Origin: Streptomyces sp. NBC_01294
Lineage (GTDB): Bacteria > Actinomycetota > Actinomycetes > Streptomycetales > Streptomycetaceae
Direction of reading: 5' to 3'
DNA: 64,000 nt
Assembly: GCF_035917235.1 (NCBI RefSeq)
Contig: NZ_CP108423.1
Location: forward strand, 7,345,501 to 7,409,500
Under the pieces are notes generated by a model. That model searched no databases and had not been told where the DNA came from. It saw nothing but the letters and a program-made list of their open reading frames with translations. This document shows, piece after piece, positions 41,903 through 49,516 of the stretch (position 1 is its first letter; every line of letters starts with the position of its first letter). The position numbers and the translations under genes are program-made.

Positions 41903-42721
41903 CTACGCCTTCTGGAAGCCCGCGTCCTGGAGGATCTTCTGCGCCTCCGGGGTGCTCAGCCAGGCCACGAACGCGGCCGCGGCCTCGGCGTTCTTGGACT
42001 GCTTCAGCGTGGCGGCCGGGTAGGAGGCCACGGCGTTCTGGTCGTCCGGGATCTCCACCGCGACGACCTTGTCACCGGACTTGGCGGAGTCGGTCTTGTA
42101 GACGAGACCGGCGTCGGCCTCGCCCAGCTCGACCTTGCTCAGCACGGCGCGGACGTTGGGCTCCTGGGAGACCGGCTTCACCTCGATCTTCTGGGCGTCG
42201 AGGATCTGCTTGCTGTAGCGGCCGACCGGGACCTCGGGCGCGGCGAGCACGACCTTGAGCTTGGTGTCGGCGAGGTCCTTGAGCTCGTCGATCTTGAACG
42301 GGTTGCCCTTGCCGGCCGCGATGACCAGGCGGTTCTTCGCGATGACCGTGGCGTCGCCGGTCTCGGCCTTCAGCCCGTCCATGGTCTTCGTGTCGGCGGT
42401 GACCAGCGCGTCGGCCGGGGCGCCCTGCTTGACCTGCGCCGCGAGCTCCTGCGAACCGGCGAAGGAGAAGGTGATCTTCGTGCCCGGGTGGGCCTTCTCG
42501 TACGCCGCACCCGCGGTCTTGAAGACGTCGGTGAGGGAGGAGGCGGCGAGGACGGTGAGGTTCGCGGCCTTGTGCTCGGCGGAGGCCGATGCGGAGCCGG
42601 GCGTGGAGCCTGCGGCCGGCTTCTCGTCACCCTTGCCGCAGGCGGCCAGCGGCACGAGCAGGGCGGCGGTCAGCGCGGCGGTCGCGGCACGGCGGCGGGT
42701 CAGGGACAGGGGCAGGGACAT
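41903..42721 (-). CDS. modA: Molybdate-binding lipoprotein
   Basis: The 272-residue precursor has a lipoprotein signal with lipobox LAAC and Cys28, then a short Ser/Ala-rich spacer and a periplasmic-binding-protein fold. [25 protein letters not shown] and [12 protein letters not shown] are characteristic of ModA; the Ser residues bind the oxyanion. It would capture molybdate or tungstate outside the cell for the ModBC fusion. GAGGAG lies about 9 bases before ATG 42721. The HTH-TOBE gene lies 169 bases upstream in the same direction. Confidence 0.93.
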   Translation of the reverse strand: MSLPLSLTRRRAATAALTAALLVPLAACGKGDEKPAAGSTPGSASASAEHKAANLTVLAASSLTDVFKTAGAAYEKAHPGTKITFSFAGSQELAAQVKQGAPADALVTADTKTMDGLKAETGDATVIAKNRLVIAAGKGNPFKIDELKDLADTKLKVVLAAPEVPVGRYSKQILDAQKIEVKPVSQEPNVRAVLSKVELGEADAGLVYKTDSAKSGDKVVAVEIPDDQNAVASYPAATLKQSKNAEAAAAFVAWLSTPEAQKILQDAGFQKA

Positions 42722-42890
42722 GAGCGGACGCTCCTCGGTCGGGTCGGCGGTCGGCGGGTGCCGGGTCCGCGCGGTGGTGACCCGCGCCGGTGACGGGCGG
42801 AGCGGGTGGGGATGTAGGTGATGCCGAGCGGGTGGTGCGGGGGCGCGGGGGCCACGGGGGCCGGGGGACGGCGGGCGGGGCCGTCCGGGT

Positions 42891-43286
42891 TCAGGTGCGG
42901 TCGATGTGCACGCTGGTGGACTTCACGCGGGCGGTGGCCTGCATCCCGACCTCCAGCCCGAGCTCTTCCACGGCCTCACGGGTGAGCAGGGAGACCAGAC
43001 GGTGGGGGCCTGCCTGGATCTCTACCTGGGCGGCCACGTCGCCGAGCTTCACGGCTGTGACGATGCCGGGAAAGGCGTTGCGGGCCGAGGTGTACGGCTC
43101 TCCGTCCTCGGTGTGGGCGCCCTGGCCCACCTCGACGGAGAAGGCGGCCAGGTCACGGCCGTTGATCAGGCGTCGGCCGCCTTCGTCGCGATGGGTCACG
43201 ACCCGGCCGGCGTCGGCCCAGCGGCGCGCGGTGTCCGGGCTGACGCCCAGCAGACGCGCCGCCTGTCCGATGGTGTAGGACTGCAT
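42891..43286 (-). CDS. Molybdate-responsive regulator with MerR/excisionase-type HTH and one TOBE domain
   Basis: The 131 residues combine an N-terminal DNA-binding motif ([32 protein letters not shown]) with a C-terminal molbindin/TOBE domain ([43 protein letters not shown]). It is thus ModE-like in role but has a different HTH. It lies just upstream of modA and modBC and probably controls them and itself in response to molybdate. ATG 43286 has no clear ribosome site and may be leaderless; TTG 43295 is possible. Upstream lies an unusually AT-rich nested inverted repeat. Confidence 0.85.
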   Translation of the reverse strand: MQSYTIGQAARLLGVSPDTARRWADAGRVVTHRDEGGRRLINGRDLAAFSVEVGQGAHTEDGEPYTSARNAFPGIVTAVKLGDVAAQVEIQAGPHRLVSLLTREAVEELGLEVGMQATARVKSTSVHIDRT

Positions 43287-43325
43287 GTGCGACAAGGTAG
43301 GGGTACGTGTGGCGCATTTGCAATT

Positions 43326-43380
43326 CTTTTGGGATGATCTCCATGGCAGATGCCATGCCTGTTGGTGTATCTGCCAAAAG
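43326..43380. promoter_or_regulatory. AT-rich nested inverted repeats upstream of the molybdate regulator
   Basis: TGGCAGAT (43344-43351) pairs with ATCTGCCA (43369-43376), and CTTTTGG (43326-43332) pairs with CCAAAAG (43374-43380). The region 43310-43390 is much richer in A/T than its neighbours. It lies between the divergent regulator and S4-protein genes and could be the operator for one or both. Confidence 0.45.
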
Positions 43381-43420
43381 TCATTCCGTTCTGCCGGGCC
43401 CGGCTCGCTAGAGTCGGGGC

Positions 43421-43813
43421 ATGGCTGATGAGGTAACGGGAACGGAAACGGGCACGGTGCGGGTCGATGCGTGGATCTGGTCCGTGCGCCTGACCAAGAC
43501 CCGCTCGATCGCGGCGACCGCCTGCCGGGCGGGCCATGTGAAGGTCAACGGGGAACGCGCCAAGCCGGCGCAGACGATCCGTGCGGGTGACGAGGTGCGG
43601 CTCTTCCATGCGGGGCGCGAGCGGATCGTCGTGGTCAAGCGGCCCGTGTCCAAGCGGGTGGGCGCGCCGGTCGCCGCGGAGTGCCTGATCGACAACAGCC
43701 CGCCGCCGCCGACCCCGGTGGAGGCCGCCGTCGTCGGCATCCGCGACCGCGGCGCGGGCCGCCCGACGAAGCGCGAACGCCGGGAGATCGAAAGCCTCCG
43801 CGGCCGCCAGTAG
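43421..43813 (+). CDS. S4-domain RNA-binding protein (Hsp15-like)
   Basis: The 130 residues have an S4 fold from about 14 to 75 (VRVDAWIWSVRLTKTRSIAA, AGHVKVNGERAKPAQTIRAG, DEVRL). The C-terminal part is basic (KRVGAPVAAE, GRPTKRERREIESLRGR). This matches heat-shock protein 15/RqcH-pathway-type S4 proteins, which bind stalled 50S subunits. It is monocistronic and diverges from the molybdate regulator. The annotation to RNA binding is firm; the target is inferred from the family. Confidence 0.88.
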   Translation: MADEVTGTETGTVRVDAWIWSVRLTKTRSIAATACRAGHVKVNGERAKPAQTIRAGDEVRLFHAGRERIVVVKRPVSKRVGAPVAAECLIDNSPPPPTPVEAAVVGIRDRGAGRPTKRERREIESLRGRQ

Positions 43814-43823
43814 CCTCCGGCGG

Positions 43824-43928
43824 TGCGGGGTGCGGGGTGCGGGGTGCGGGGTGCGGGGTGCGGGTACGGGTACGGAACGCCGGCGACCCCCGTTCCTCGT
43901 CGGCCCGGCCCGGCCCGGCCCGGCCCGG
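43824..43928. repeat. Simple repeats: five 7-mers, then a GGCCC array
   Basis: TGCGGGG is repeated perfectly five times (43824-43858), followed by TGCGGG and TACGGG variants. About 30 bases further on CGGCC/GGCCC repeats about six times (43901-43928). These lie between the S4 gene stop and the dhaM stop. Confidence 0.8.
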
Positions 43929-43958
43929 TCTGGTCTGGTACCCGGGCGCCGCGCTCGG

Positions 43959-44369
43959 TCAGGACTTGCGGTACGTGTAGGCGTCCGCGGCGGTTGATTC
44001 GACCGTTGCCAGAGGGGCGCCCGCGGAGGCGGAGACCACTGCCGCCACCGCGCCCTCCAGGAACGGCGCGTCCACCAGGCGGGAGCCCGCCGGTAGTTCG
44101 TCCTCCAGCAGCAGGCTCTTCACCGTCAGGACCGAGCTGCCCAGGTCCGCCAGCAGGGCGATCCCGGCGCCCTGGTCCACCTCCCGCGCGGCCGCGACGA
44201 TCCGCTCCGCGCTCGTGCCGAGCCCGCCGACGGCCGTTCCGCCCGCCGCGGCCACCGGGGCCACGGGGCCGCCCGCCGCCAGGCCGCGGGCCAGTTCCGC
44301 CACCGACTCGGCCACCGCCGCGCTGTGCGAGACCAGCACGATGCCGACCAGGCCGCCGCCGTCCGTCAT
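43959..44369 (-). CDS. dhaM: PTS-dependent dihydroxyacetone kinase, phosphotransferase subunit DhaM
   Basis: The 136-residue subunit has the EIIA-mannose-type fold: IVLVSHSAAVAESV with phospho-His15 and GIALLADLGSSVLTVKSLL. DhaM takes phosphate from the PTS protein HPr and passes it to ADP bound on DhaL. Its ATG overlaps the DhaL stop by 4 bases, so the two are translationally coupled. The chain is of the short type without fused HPr or EI domains. Confidence 0.93.
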   Translation of the reverse strand: MTDGGGLVGIVLVSHSAAVAESVAELARGLAAGGPVAPVAAAGGTAVGGLGTSAERIVAAAREVDQGAGIALLADLGSSVLTVKSLLLEDELPAGSRLVDAPFLEGAVAAVVSASAGAPLATVESTAADAYTYRKS

Positions 44370-44998
44370 CGCACCCCGTCCGTCGCGTCGGTGCCGTCCG
44401 CCGCGCCGGCCACGTCGGCCAGGGCCCCCAGCAACAGCGCCGACGAGGTCGCGCCCGGATCCTGGTGCCCGATGCTCCGCTCGCCCAGGTAGCTGGCCCG
44501 CCCCTTGCGCGCCTGCATCGGCACCGTCGCCAGCGCCCCGTTCTCCGCCGCGTCCCCGGCCGCCCGGTACGACGTACTCAGCGTGGCCACCCCCGGCACC
44601 AGCGCGTCCAGCATCGTCTTGTCACCCGGCGCCGCCCCGCCCAGTTGCGCCACCGCGTCCACCCCCGCGAGCAGGGCTTCGCGCAGCTCCGCGTCGGAGA
44701 CCTCGGCGGCCTCGCCGAGGGACTTGCCGGTGCGCCGCAGCAGCGTCCCGTACAGCGGTCCGGAGGCGCCGCCCACCGTCGAGATCAGAGTCCTTCCCGC
44801 CAGCTGAAGCACCTCGCCCGGCGCCGCCGGGGCCTGCTCCTCCAGGGCCGCGCGCACCGCCGTGAATCCCCGTAGCAGGTTGCTCCCGTGGTCGGCGTCC
44901 CCGATGGGGGAGTCGAGCTCGGTCAGTCGGTCCGCCTCGCGCTCCACCGCGGCCGCCGCGGCCGTCATCCAGCGCCGGAAGAAGTCTGCGTCACGCAT
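44366..44998 (-). CDS. dhaL: Dihydroxyacetone kinase ADP-binding subunit DhaL
   Basis: The 210-residue subunit shows the two-Mg ATP/ADP site of DhaL: LDSPIGDADHGSNLLRG with Asp29, Asp34 and Asp36, STVGGASGPLYGTLLR, and GAAPGDKTMLDAL. DhaL keeps ADP bound as a prosthetic group that is rephosphorylated by DhaM and phosphorylates dihydroxyacetone held on DhaK. It starts 50 bases after dhaK and overlaps dhaM by 4 bases. A short Asp/Ala/Gly tail ends the chain. Confidence 0.94.
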   Translation of the reverse strand: MRDADFFRRWMTAAAAAVEREADRLTELDSPIGDADHGSNLLRGFTAVRAALEEQAPAAPGEVLQLAGRTLISTVGGASGPLYGTLLRRTGKSLGEAAEVSDAELREALLAGVDAVAQLGGAAPGDKTMLDALVPGVATLSTSYRAAGDAAENGALATVPMQARKGRASYLGERSIGHQDPGATSSALLLGALADVAGAADGTDATDGVR

Positions 44999-45048
44999 CG
45001 GATCTCCTCGCCTCGCCCCGTCCGGCCGGTCCCACCGACACCCTACGT

Positions 45049-46053
45049 TCAGCGGCCCCAACGCAGCGCCGCCGTCTGCACGGGCGCGTCCCACAGCCGC
45101 AGCACCTCCTCGTCGGCCCGGCACAACGTCACCGAACACCCCGCCATGTCCAGCGACGTGACGTAGTTTCCGACCAGCGCCCGCGCCACCGGCACACCGC
45201 GCGCGGCCAGCACCCGCGCCACCTCCGCGTGGAACCCGTACAGCTCCAGCAGCGGGGTCGCCCCCATCCCGTTGACCAGCGCCAGCACCGGCCCGTCGGC
45301 CGGACCGACCTCGGCCAGCTCCTCCAGTACGGCGCCCACCGCGACCTCCGCGATCTCCCGCGCCGACATCATCGCGCGCCGCTCCCGGCCCGGTTCGCCG
45401 TGGATCCCGATGCCCAACTCCAGCTCCCCGTCCGGGAGGTCGAAGGTCGGGCTGCCCTTCGCGGGAGTGGTGCAGGCGCTCAACGCCACCCCGAAGCTCC
45501 GCGAGGACGCGTCGACCTGCCGGGCGAGCGCAGCGACCTGCTCCAGCGGCGCCCCCTCCTCGGCGGCCGCCCCGGCGATCTTCTCGACGAAGAGGGTGGC
45601 CCCGGTGCCGCGCCGCCCGGCGGTGAACAGGCTGTCGGTCACCGCGACGTCGTCGTCGACCAGCACGCGCTCGACCCGCAGGCCGTCCTCCTCGGCGAGC
45701 TCGGCGGCCATCTCGAAGTTCAGGACGTCGCCGGTGTAGTTCTTGACGACGAACAGCACCCCTTGACCGGAGTCCACGGCCCCCGCCGCCCGCACCATCT
45801 GGTCGGGCACCGGTGAGGTGAACACCTCACCGGGACACGCCGCCGACAGCATCCCGTACCCCACGAACCCGGCGTGCAGCGGCTCGTGCCCGGACCCGCC
45901 CCCGGACACCACCCCGACCCGTCCGCTGTCCCGCACGTCCCGCCGTACGACGACCCGCCGCTCCACGTCGACGTCCAGCTCGGGATGAGCGGCCGCCATC
46001 CCGCGCAGGGCGTCGGCCACCACGGTCTGCGGACTGTTGATCAGCATCCTCAT
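45049..46053 (-). CDS. dhaK: Dihydroxyacetone kinase substrate-binding subunit DhaK
   Basis: The 334-residue subunit carries GGGSGHEPLHAGFVG with His56 and GIGIHGEPGRE with His218, the residue that binds dihydroxyacetone covalently in Escherichia coli DhaK; numbering matches exactly. It is the first gene of dhaKLM and converts dihydroxyacetone to dihydroxyacetone phosphate with the two other subunits. GGGAG is 7 bases before ATG 46053. The upstream gap of 149 bases holds a 9-bp direct repeat. Confidence 0.95.
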   Translation of the reverse strand: MRMLINSPQTVVADALRGMAAAHPELDVDVERRVVVRRDVRDSGRVGVVSGGGSGHEPLHAGFVGYGMLSAACPGEVFTSPVPDQMVRAAGAVDSGQGVLFVVKNYTGDVLNFEMAAELAEEDGLRVERVLVDDDVAVTDSLFTAGRRGTGATLFVEKIAGAAAEEGAPLEQVAALARQVDASSRSFGVALSACTTPAKGSPTFDLPDGELELGIGIHGEPGRERRAMMSAREIAEVAVGAVLEELAEVGPADGPVLALVNGMGATPLLELYGFHAEVARVLAARGVPVARALVGNYVTSLDMAGCSVTLCRADEEVLRLWDAPVQTAALRWGR

Positions 46054-46106
46054 GCGTATCTCCCGGTGAGATTGACGGGCGACTCTCTGAGCAGTGTTTT
46101 TGCAGG

Positions 46107-46124
46107 TCAGATCGCTCAGATCGC
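46107..46124. promoter_or_regulatory. 9-bp tandem direct repeat upstream of dhaK
   Basis: TCAGATCGC occurs twice in a row at 46107-46115 and 46116-46124, 54 bases upstream of dhaK. A tandem head-to-tail site could bind a regulator of glycerol/dihydroxyacetone use, but none is adjacent. Confidence 0.3.
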
Positions 46125-46202
46125 GATATTGACCTTGGTGGTCCGCGGCGCCTTTCGCGGATCGCGGCGCCGGGTTCGGCCGGTGAGCCGAAACGGTGCA
46201 GT

Positions 46203-47339
46203 TCACCGCGACGCCGTCGCCTGGGGCCGGCCGATGCTGAGGGCCAGGAGAGCCTGGTCGTCGTCCTCCGAAGTGGCGGCCCAGCGGGTGACATCCTGCC
46301 GGACGAAGGACACGACGGCTTCCGGGTGGGGTGAGGGGGCGTCGCGGAAGCGTTCTGCGAGGCGTTCGAGGATCGGGTAGAACACGCCATGCTCGTTGCG
46401 GGCCTCGCTGAACCCGTCGGTGTAGGCGAGGAGCACCTGGCCCACGCGCAGTGGATGCACGGTGGTCACGGCGGATGCGCCGGCCAGCGCTCCAAGGCCC
46501 AGCGGCAGATCGGGTGAGGTCTCGAGCCGGTACGCCCCGTGGGAGCCCACGACGATGGGCGAGGGGTGACCGCGGTCGACGATGTGCACCTCGCAGCTGT
46601 CCGGTGGGATCTGCATGACCAGGGCGGTGACGAACAGTTCGGCGTCCGTCTCGCCGTTCCCGCCGACGGTTGGCCCGTTGCGGGCCATGCTGAGCTCCAG
46701 GCGGTCGGCGAGCGAGCCGAGGTCCTGCCACTCGTGGGCCGAGACGCGGAAACTCCCCAGTACCGCCGCCACGGTCTGTACCGCGCCCAGACCCTTTCCC
46801 CGCACGTCGCCGATGACGGCCCGGACCCCGAACGGGGTGGCGTACACGTCGTACAGGTCACCGCCCACGAGCGTGCCTCCTTCGCCCGCCGAGTAGAACG
46901 CGGCGGCGGCCACCAGCCCGATGCGCTGCGGCACCGGCCTCAGCATGGTCCGCTGCACAGCCTCGGCGACCGAGTCCGCACGCACCAGATTCCGGTCGGC
47001 ACGTTCGCGTTGTGAGGCGAGCATGGTGCTGACGATGCCGATGAGCACGGAGGCGCCGTACAGCGCCACGTGGTGCTGCTCACCGACGTGCCCCGGCCGC
47101 AGGGACGCCATGAACACCTGAAGCCCCACACAGACAACGGCGGACAGAGCGGTGATGCGCGGTCCGCGCGTCACGGCGACCAGCGGCGGAACACCCGTCA
47201 GGAGGAAACTCACCGGCTCCCGCCCGTTCAGGGCCCACGCCGCGAGCAGGTCTGCACTGACCGCGACAAGGGGCAGCCACCACAGCCATCCCCGACGCGA
47301 AGACGGTGCACGCCAGCCCGACCCGATGCTGCGAGACAT
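46203..47339 (-). CDS. Membrane-bound SpoIIE/PP2C-type protein phosphatase
   Basis: The 378 residues have an N-terminal membrane domain of about four helices (residues 18-105), a short coiled stretch (QRERADRNLVRADSVAEAV) and a PP2C phosphatase domain with YSAGEGGTLVGGDLYDVY, IGDVRGKGLGAVQTVAAVLG, LAYTDGFSEARNEHGVF and EDDDQALLAL. The metal-binding Asp residues are present. Such proteins dephosphorylate anti-sigma antagonists. There is no HATPase domain, unlike the enzyme at 37.3 kb. ATG 47339 lacks a clear ribosome site, so the start is uncertain. Confidence 0.88.
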   Translation of the reverse strand: MSRSIGSGWRAPSSRRGWLWWLPLVAVSADLLAAWALNGREPVSFLLTGVPPLVAVTRGPRITALSAVVCVGLQVFMASLRPGHVGEQHHVALYGASVLIGIVSTMLASQRERADRNLVRADSVAEAVQRTMLRPVPQRIGLVAAAAFYSAGEGGTLVGGDLYDVYATPFGVRAVIGDVRGKGLGAVQTVAAVLGSFRVSAHEWQDLGSLADRLELSMARNGPTVGGNGETDAELFVTALVMQIPPDSCEVHIVDRGHPSPIVVGSHGAYRLETSPDLPLGLGALAGASAVTTVHPLRVGQVLLAYTDGFSEARNEHGVFYPILERLAERFRDAPSPHPEAVVSFVRQDVTRWAATSEDDDQALLALSIGRPQATASR

Positions 47340-47563
47340 TCAGGCACTATATGAGGAGGTGTCCGTCCAAGGCGGAAACGACGCAGCCGGGCCCCGTTGT
47401 CTGCGGTCGCCCTGCGTCGAGTCGCACCAGTGGGTGGGACACCGAGGGGGCTCCGGTTAGGGTCGCTGCAGCCCGTGCCGAGATGGCATGCGCAGGTCAG
47501 GCCCGGTGTCCATCCGTTGGGGCAGTATCGCCGGGCCGACCCCCTGAGGAACAGGACCACGCC

Positions 47564-48097
47564 GTGACCAACGCCCTTACCCGTCTTCTCGAAATCGCCC
47601 CGGCGCCGAGCCGGCCCCGCCACAAGGATTGGGGCGAAGTCGAACGTACCCTCGCGGTCAAGCTTCCCGACGACTACAAGGAGCTCATCGGCGTCTATGG
47701 AGGAAGTGACTGGGACGACTACCTCTATGTCCTGGAACCCGACTGCCCCAACAAGCACTACGACCTCCTCAAGTGGGCCAAGTACCAGTTCGAAGACCTG
47801 GAAGGCTTGTGGGAAGTCGAGAAGAAGCCGGCAGAACTGGAGACCGAGGGATCCGTGGTCATCCCGTGGGCGACCACGGACAACGGAGAATGCCTGTACT
47901 GGCTCGTTCTTCCGGGCGTTGAGCCGAACGAATGGACCGTCATGGTGAACGAGGCGAGGGGCCCCCGATGGGAACATTACTCCATGTCGTGCACGCAATT
48001 CCTCGCGTCCGCCCTCACCGGAGAGCTGCAGTCGAACATCCTCTGGTCACAGTTTCCCCTGGCCACCCATCAATTCAGCCGCCTCGGTCCGGTGTGA
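47564..48097 (+). CDS. SMI1/KNR4 (SUKH) family protein
   Basis: The 177-residue protein shows the SUKH fold pattern: WGEVERTLAVKLPDDYKELI, then YGGSDWDDYLYVLEP near residue 45, and PWATTDNGECLYWLVLPG around 110. SUKH proteins are common immunity proteins against contact-dependent or polymorphic toxins, but also regulators. No toxin gene is adjacent. The codon use (GAA, AAC, TTC mixed with GGA) is less extreme than its neighbours, suggesting horizontal origin. GTG 47564 follows AGGACC. The gaps on either side (224 and 176 bases) contain nothing I can name. Confidence 0.82.
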   Translation: MTNALTRLLEIAPAPSRPRHKDWGEVERTLAVKLPDDYKELIGVYGGSDWDDYLYVLEPDCPNKHYDLLKWAKYQFEDLEGLWEVEKKPAELETEGSVVIPWATTDNGECLYWLVLPGVEPNEWTVMVNEARGPRWEHYSMSCTQFLASALTGELQSNILWSQFPLATHQFSRLGPV

Positions 48098-48273
48098 CGA
48101 TGCGGCGCTCTGCCGACCCCAACGGTCAGGGCGCGGGGCCGATCGCGTCCGACTGCTGACGCCGCGTCGCGCCGGGCGGGTCTCCGAACGGTTCCCGCGG
48201 TCGGACCTGCGTGCCAAGGGTGAAGCGGGGCAGACGACTGCAACCCCGTGCAGCCCATCCCGGAGGCCTGTCG

Positions 48274-48696
48274 ATGTCCTGTGTGTCCGTGTCCGCCCTG
48301 CTCGTTGCCCGCCTCGACGCACCGGGCGGCCGTGTGCCGCTCCTCGCCCGTGTCTCGTACGACGACGAGGACCCGTACGTGGTCCAGGCCGCGTTCCTCG
48401 ACGGCCCCACCGTCCTGGCCCGTTGGAACTTCGACCGGCAGATGCTCGCCGAGGGACTCCACCGCCCGGTGGGCGAGGGGGACGTCGCCTTCAGCCCCCA
48501 CAGGGCGGCCGGTGGTGACGAGCTCCGCGTCGCTCTGCGAAGGCCCGGCGCCGAGGGGCAAGGAAGCGCCGACGCCGTCCTCTTCGTGGAGGCCCGCGCG
48601 CTCACCGGCTTTCTGGAGCAGACGTACGCCGTCACGGGCGCGGGGGAGGAGTTCCTCGACCTCGACAAGCTCCTCGACGAGCTCCTGGCCCGCTGA
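48274..48696 (+). CDS. SsgA-like sporulation/cell-division regulator (SALP)
   Basis: The 140-residue protein matches the SsgA family: VPLLARVSYDDEDPYVVQAAF near the N-terminus, then a central VARWNFDRQMLAEGL-type helix (here VLARWNFDRQMLAEGL), GDVAFSP and a C-terminal TYAVTGAGEEFLDLDKLLDELL. SALPs control septum placement, spore wall and DNA segregation in streptomycetes. GGAGG lies 7 bases before ATG 48274. It is followed by a group of strong hairpins. Which of the SsgA-G proteins it equals cannot be told. Confidence 0.9.
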   Translation: MSCVSVSALLVARLDAPGGRVPLLARVSYDDEDPYVVQAAFLDGPTVLARWNFDRQMLAEGLHRPVGEGDVAFSPHRAAGGDELRVALRRPGAEGQGSADAVLFVEARALTGFLEQTYAVTGAGEEFLDLDKLLDELLAR

Positions 48697-48820
48697 GACC
48701 CCTTCTCCGCCGCGCCTGCCCACAGACCCGCGGGCGCGGCTGCCGGCCCGGTCCGGGCCGGGCCGAGAAAGGGTGCGCGCCGACCGTTTGGGTCGACGGA
48801 GACCGGCCATAAGCGCGTCA

Positions 48821-48855
48821 CGGGAGTCCGCGGCGGTGAGCGGCGCGGACTCCCG
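48821..48855 (+). terminator. Hairpin 1 downstream of the SsgA-like gene
   Basis: Perfect 12-bp arms 48821-48832 and 48844-48855 around an 11-base loop, 124 bases after the stop codon. First of three consecutive strong hairpins in the 317-base gap 48697-49013, which has no other feature. Confidence 0.65.
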
Positions 48856-48861
48856 AGCGGA

Positions 48862-48905
48862 CCCGGGCCGCGCGGTGGCATCCCCCCGCCATCGCGCGGC
48901 CCGGG
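48862..48905. terminator. Hairpin 2 between convergent genes
   Basis: Perfect 13-bp arms 48862-48874 and 48893-48905, extended inward by a G-T wobble and four more pairs, leave a small C-rich loop. It starts 6 bases after hairpin 1. Confidence 0.7.
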
Positions 48906-48951
48906 CTCCTCCGTACCCCACCTCTCGGTCATGGTCGCCCGCAAAGCGGAC

Positions 48952-48993
48952 GACGCCGGTCCCGGCACCCGTTCGGGTGCCGGGACCGGCGTC
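48952..48993 (-). terminator. Hairpin 3, terminator for the PRC-barrel gene
   Basis: Perfect 19-bp arms 48952-48970 and 48975-48993 close a GTTC tetraloop, 20 bases beyond the stop codon of the minus-strand PRC-barrel gene. This is the strongest stem in the window together with that after modA. Confidence 0.85.
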
Positions 48994-49013
48994 ACGCTGC
49001 GTGGATGGCCGGC

Positions 49014-49382
49014 TTAGGCGGGGCGGCCGCCGAAGGGGGCGCCGGTGCCGTAGTACGTGCCCAGCTCTGCCCGGTAGCCGGCGTCACCGAGGTGCTTGTC
49101 CCGGTGGAACTCGGGGGCGGCCTTGATCTGTTCCTTGGTGCGGTCGACGAAGATCTTCCGCTCCTCCGGGTCGACCTTGACGACCGTGCTCGCCGGCAGC
49201 AGGACCTCCTTGCCGAAGATCCATACGCCGGTGTCCACGACCAGGTAGGCGTCACCGACCTCGTCGGAGTGCTTGTCGACCTTGCCGATGCTCCCGTCGG
49301 TCGCCTCGACCTTGTAACCGGTCAGGTCCGTACCGGCCAGGTGGCCTGCGGTCGGCTGGTAGCTCCACACATTCTCAGTCAC
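49014..49382 (-). CDS. PRC-barrel domain protein
   Basis: The 122 residues begin with a PRC-barrel (LTGYKVEATDGSIGKVDKHS, then VVDTGVWIFGKEVLLPAS) and continue with VDPEERKIFVDRTKEQIKAAP and a Tyr/Gly-rich end. PRC-barrel proteins of this actinobacterial kind are often in stress regulons; the molecular role is unclear. GTG 49382 follows GGAGGAG by 11 bases; TTG 49406 would place the start upstream of the site and is less likely. It diverges from the YihY gene. Confidence 0.87.
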   Translation of the reverse strand: MTENVWSYQPTAGHLAGTDLTGYKVEATDGSIGKVDKHSDEVGDAYLVVDTGVWIFGKEVLLPASTVVKVDPEERKIFVDRTKEQIKAAPEFHRDKHLGDAGYRAELGTYYGTGAPFGGRPA

Positions 49383-49516
49383 GCGAAAAACAACTCCTCC
49401 GGTCAATGGGGGACGGCCGGGAATCGAATTCCCCGCCGATCCTCCTTGTTCCGTACGTCGCTCGCCTGCCCTGCCTCGACCGCCTCACACACCCGGATCG
49501 CATGCGGATCCGGGAC

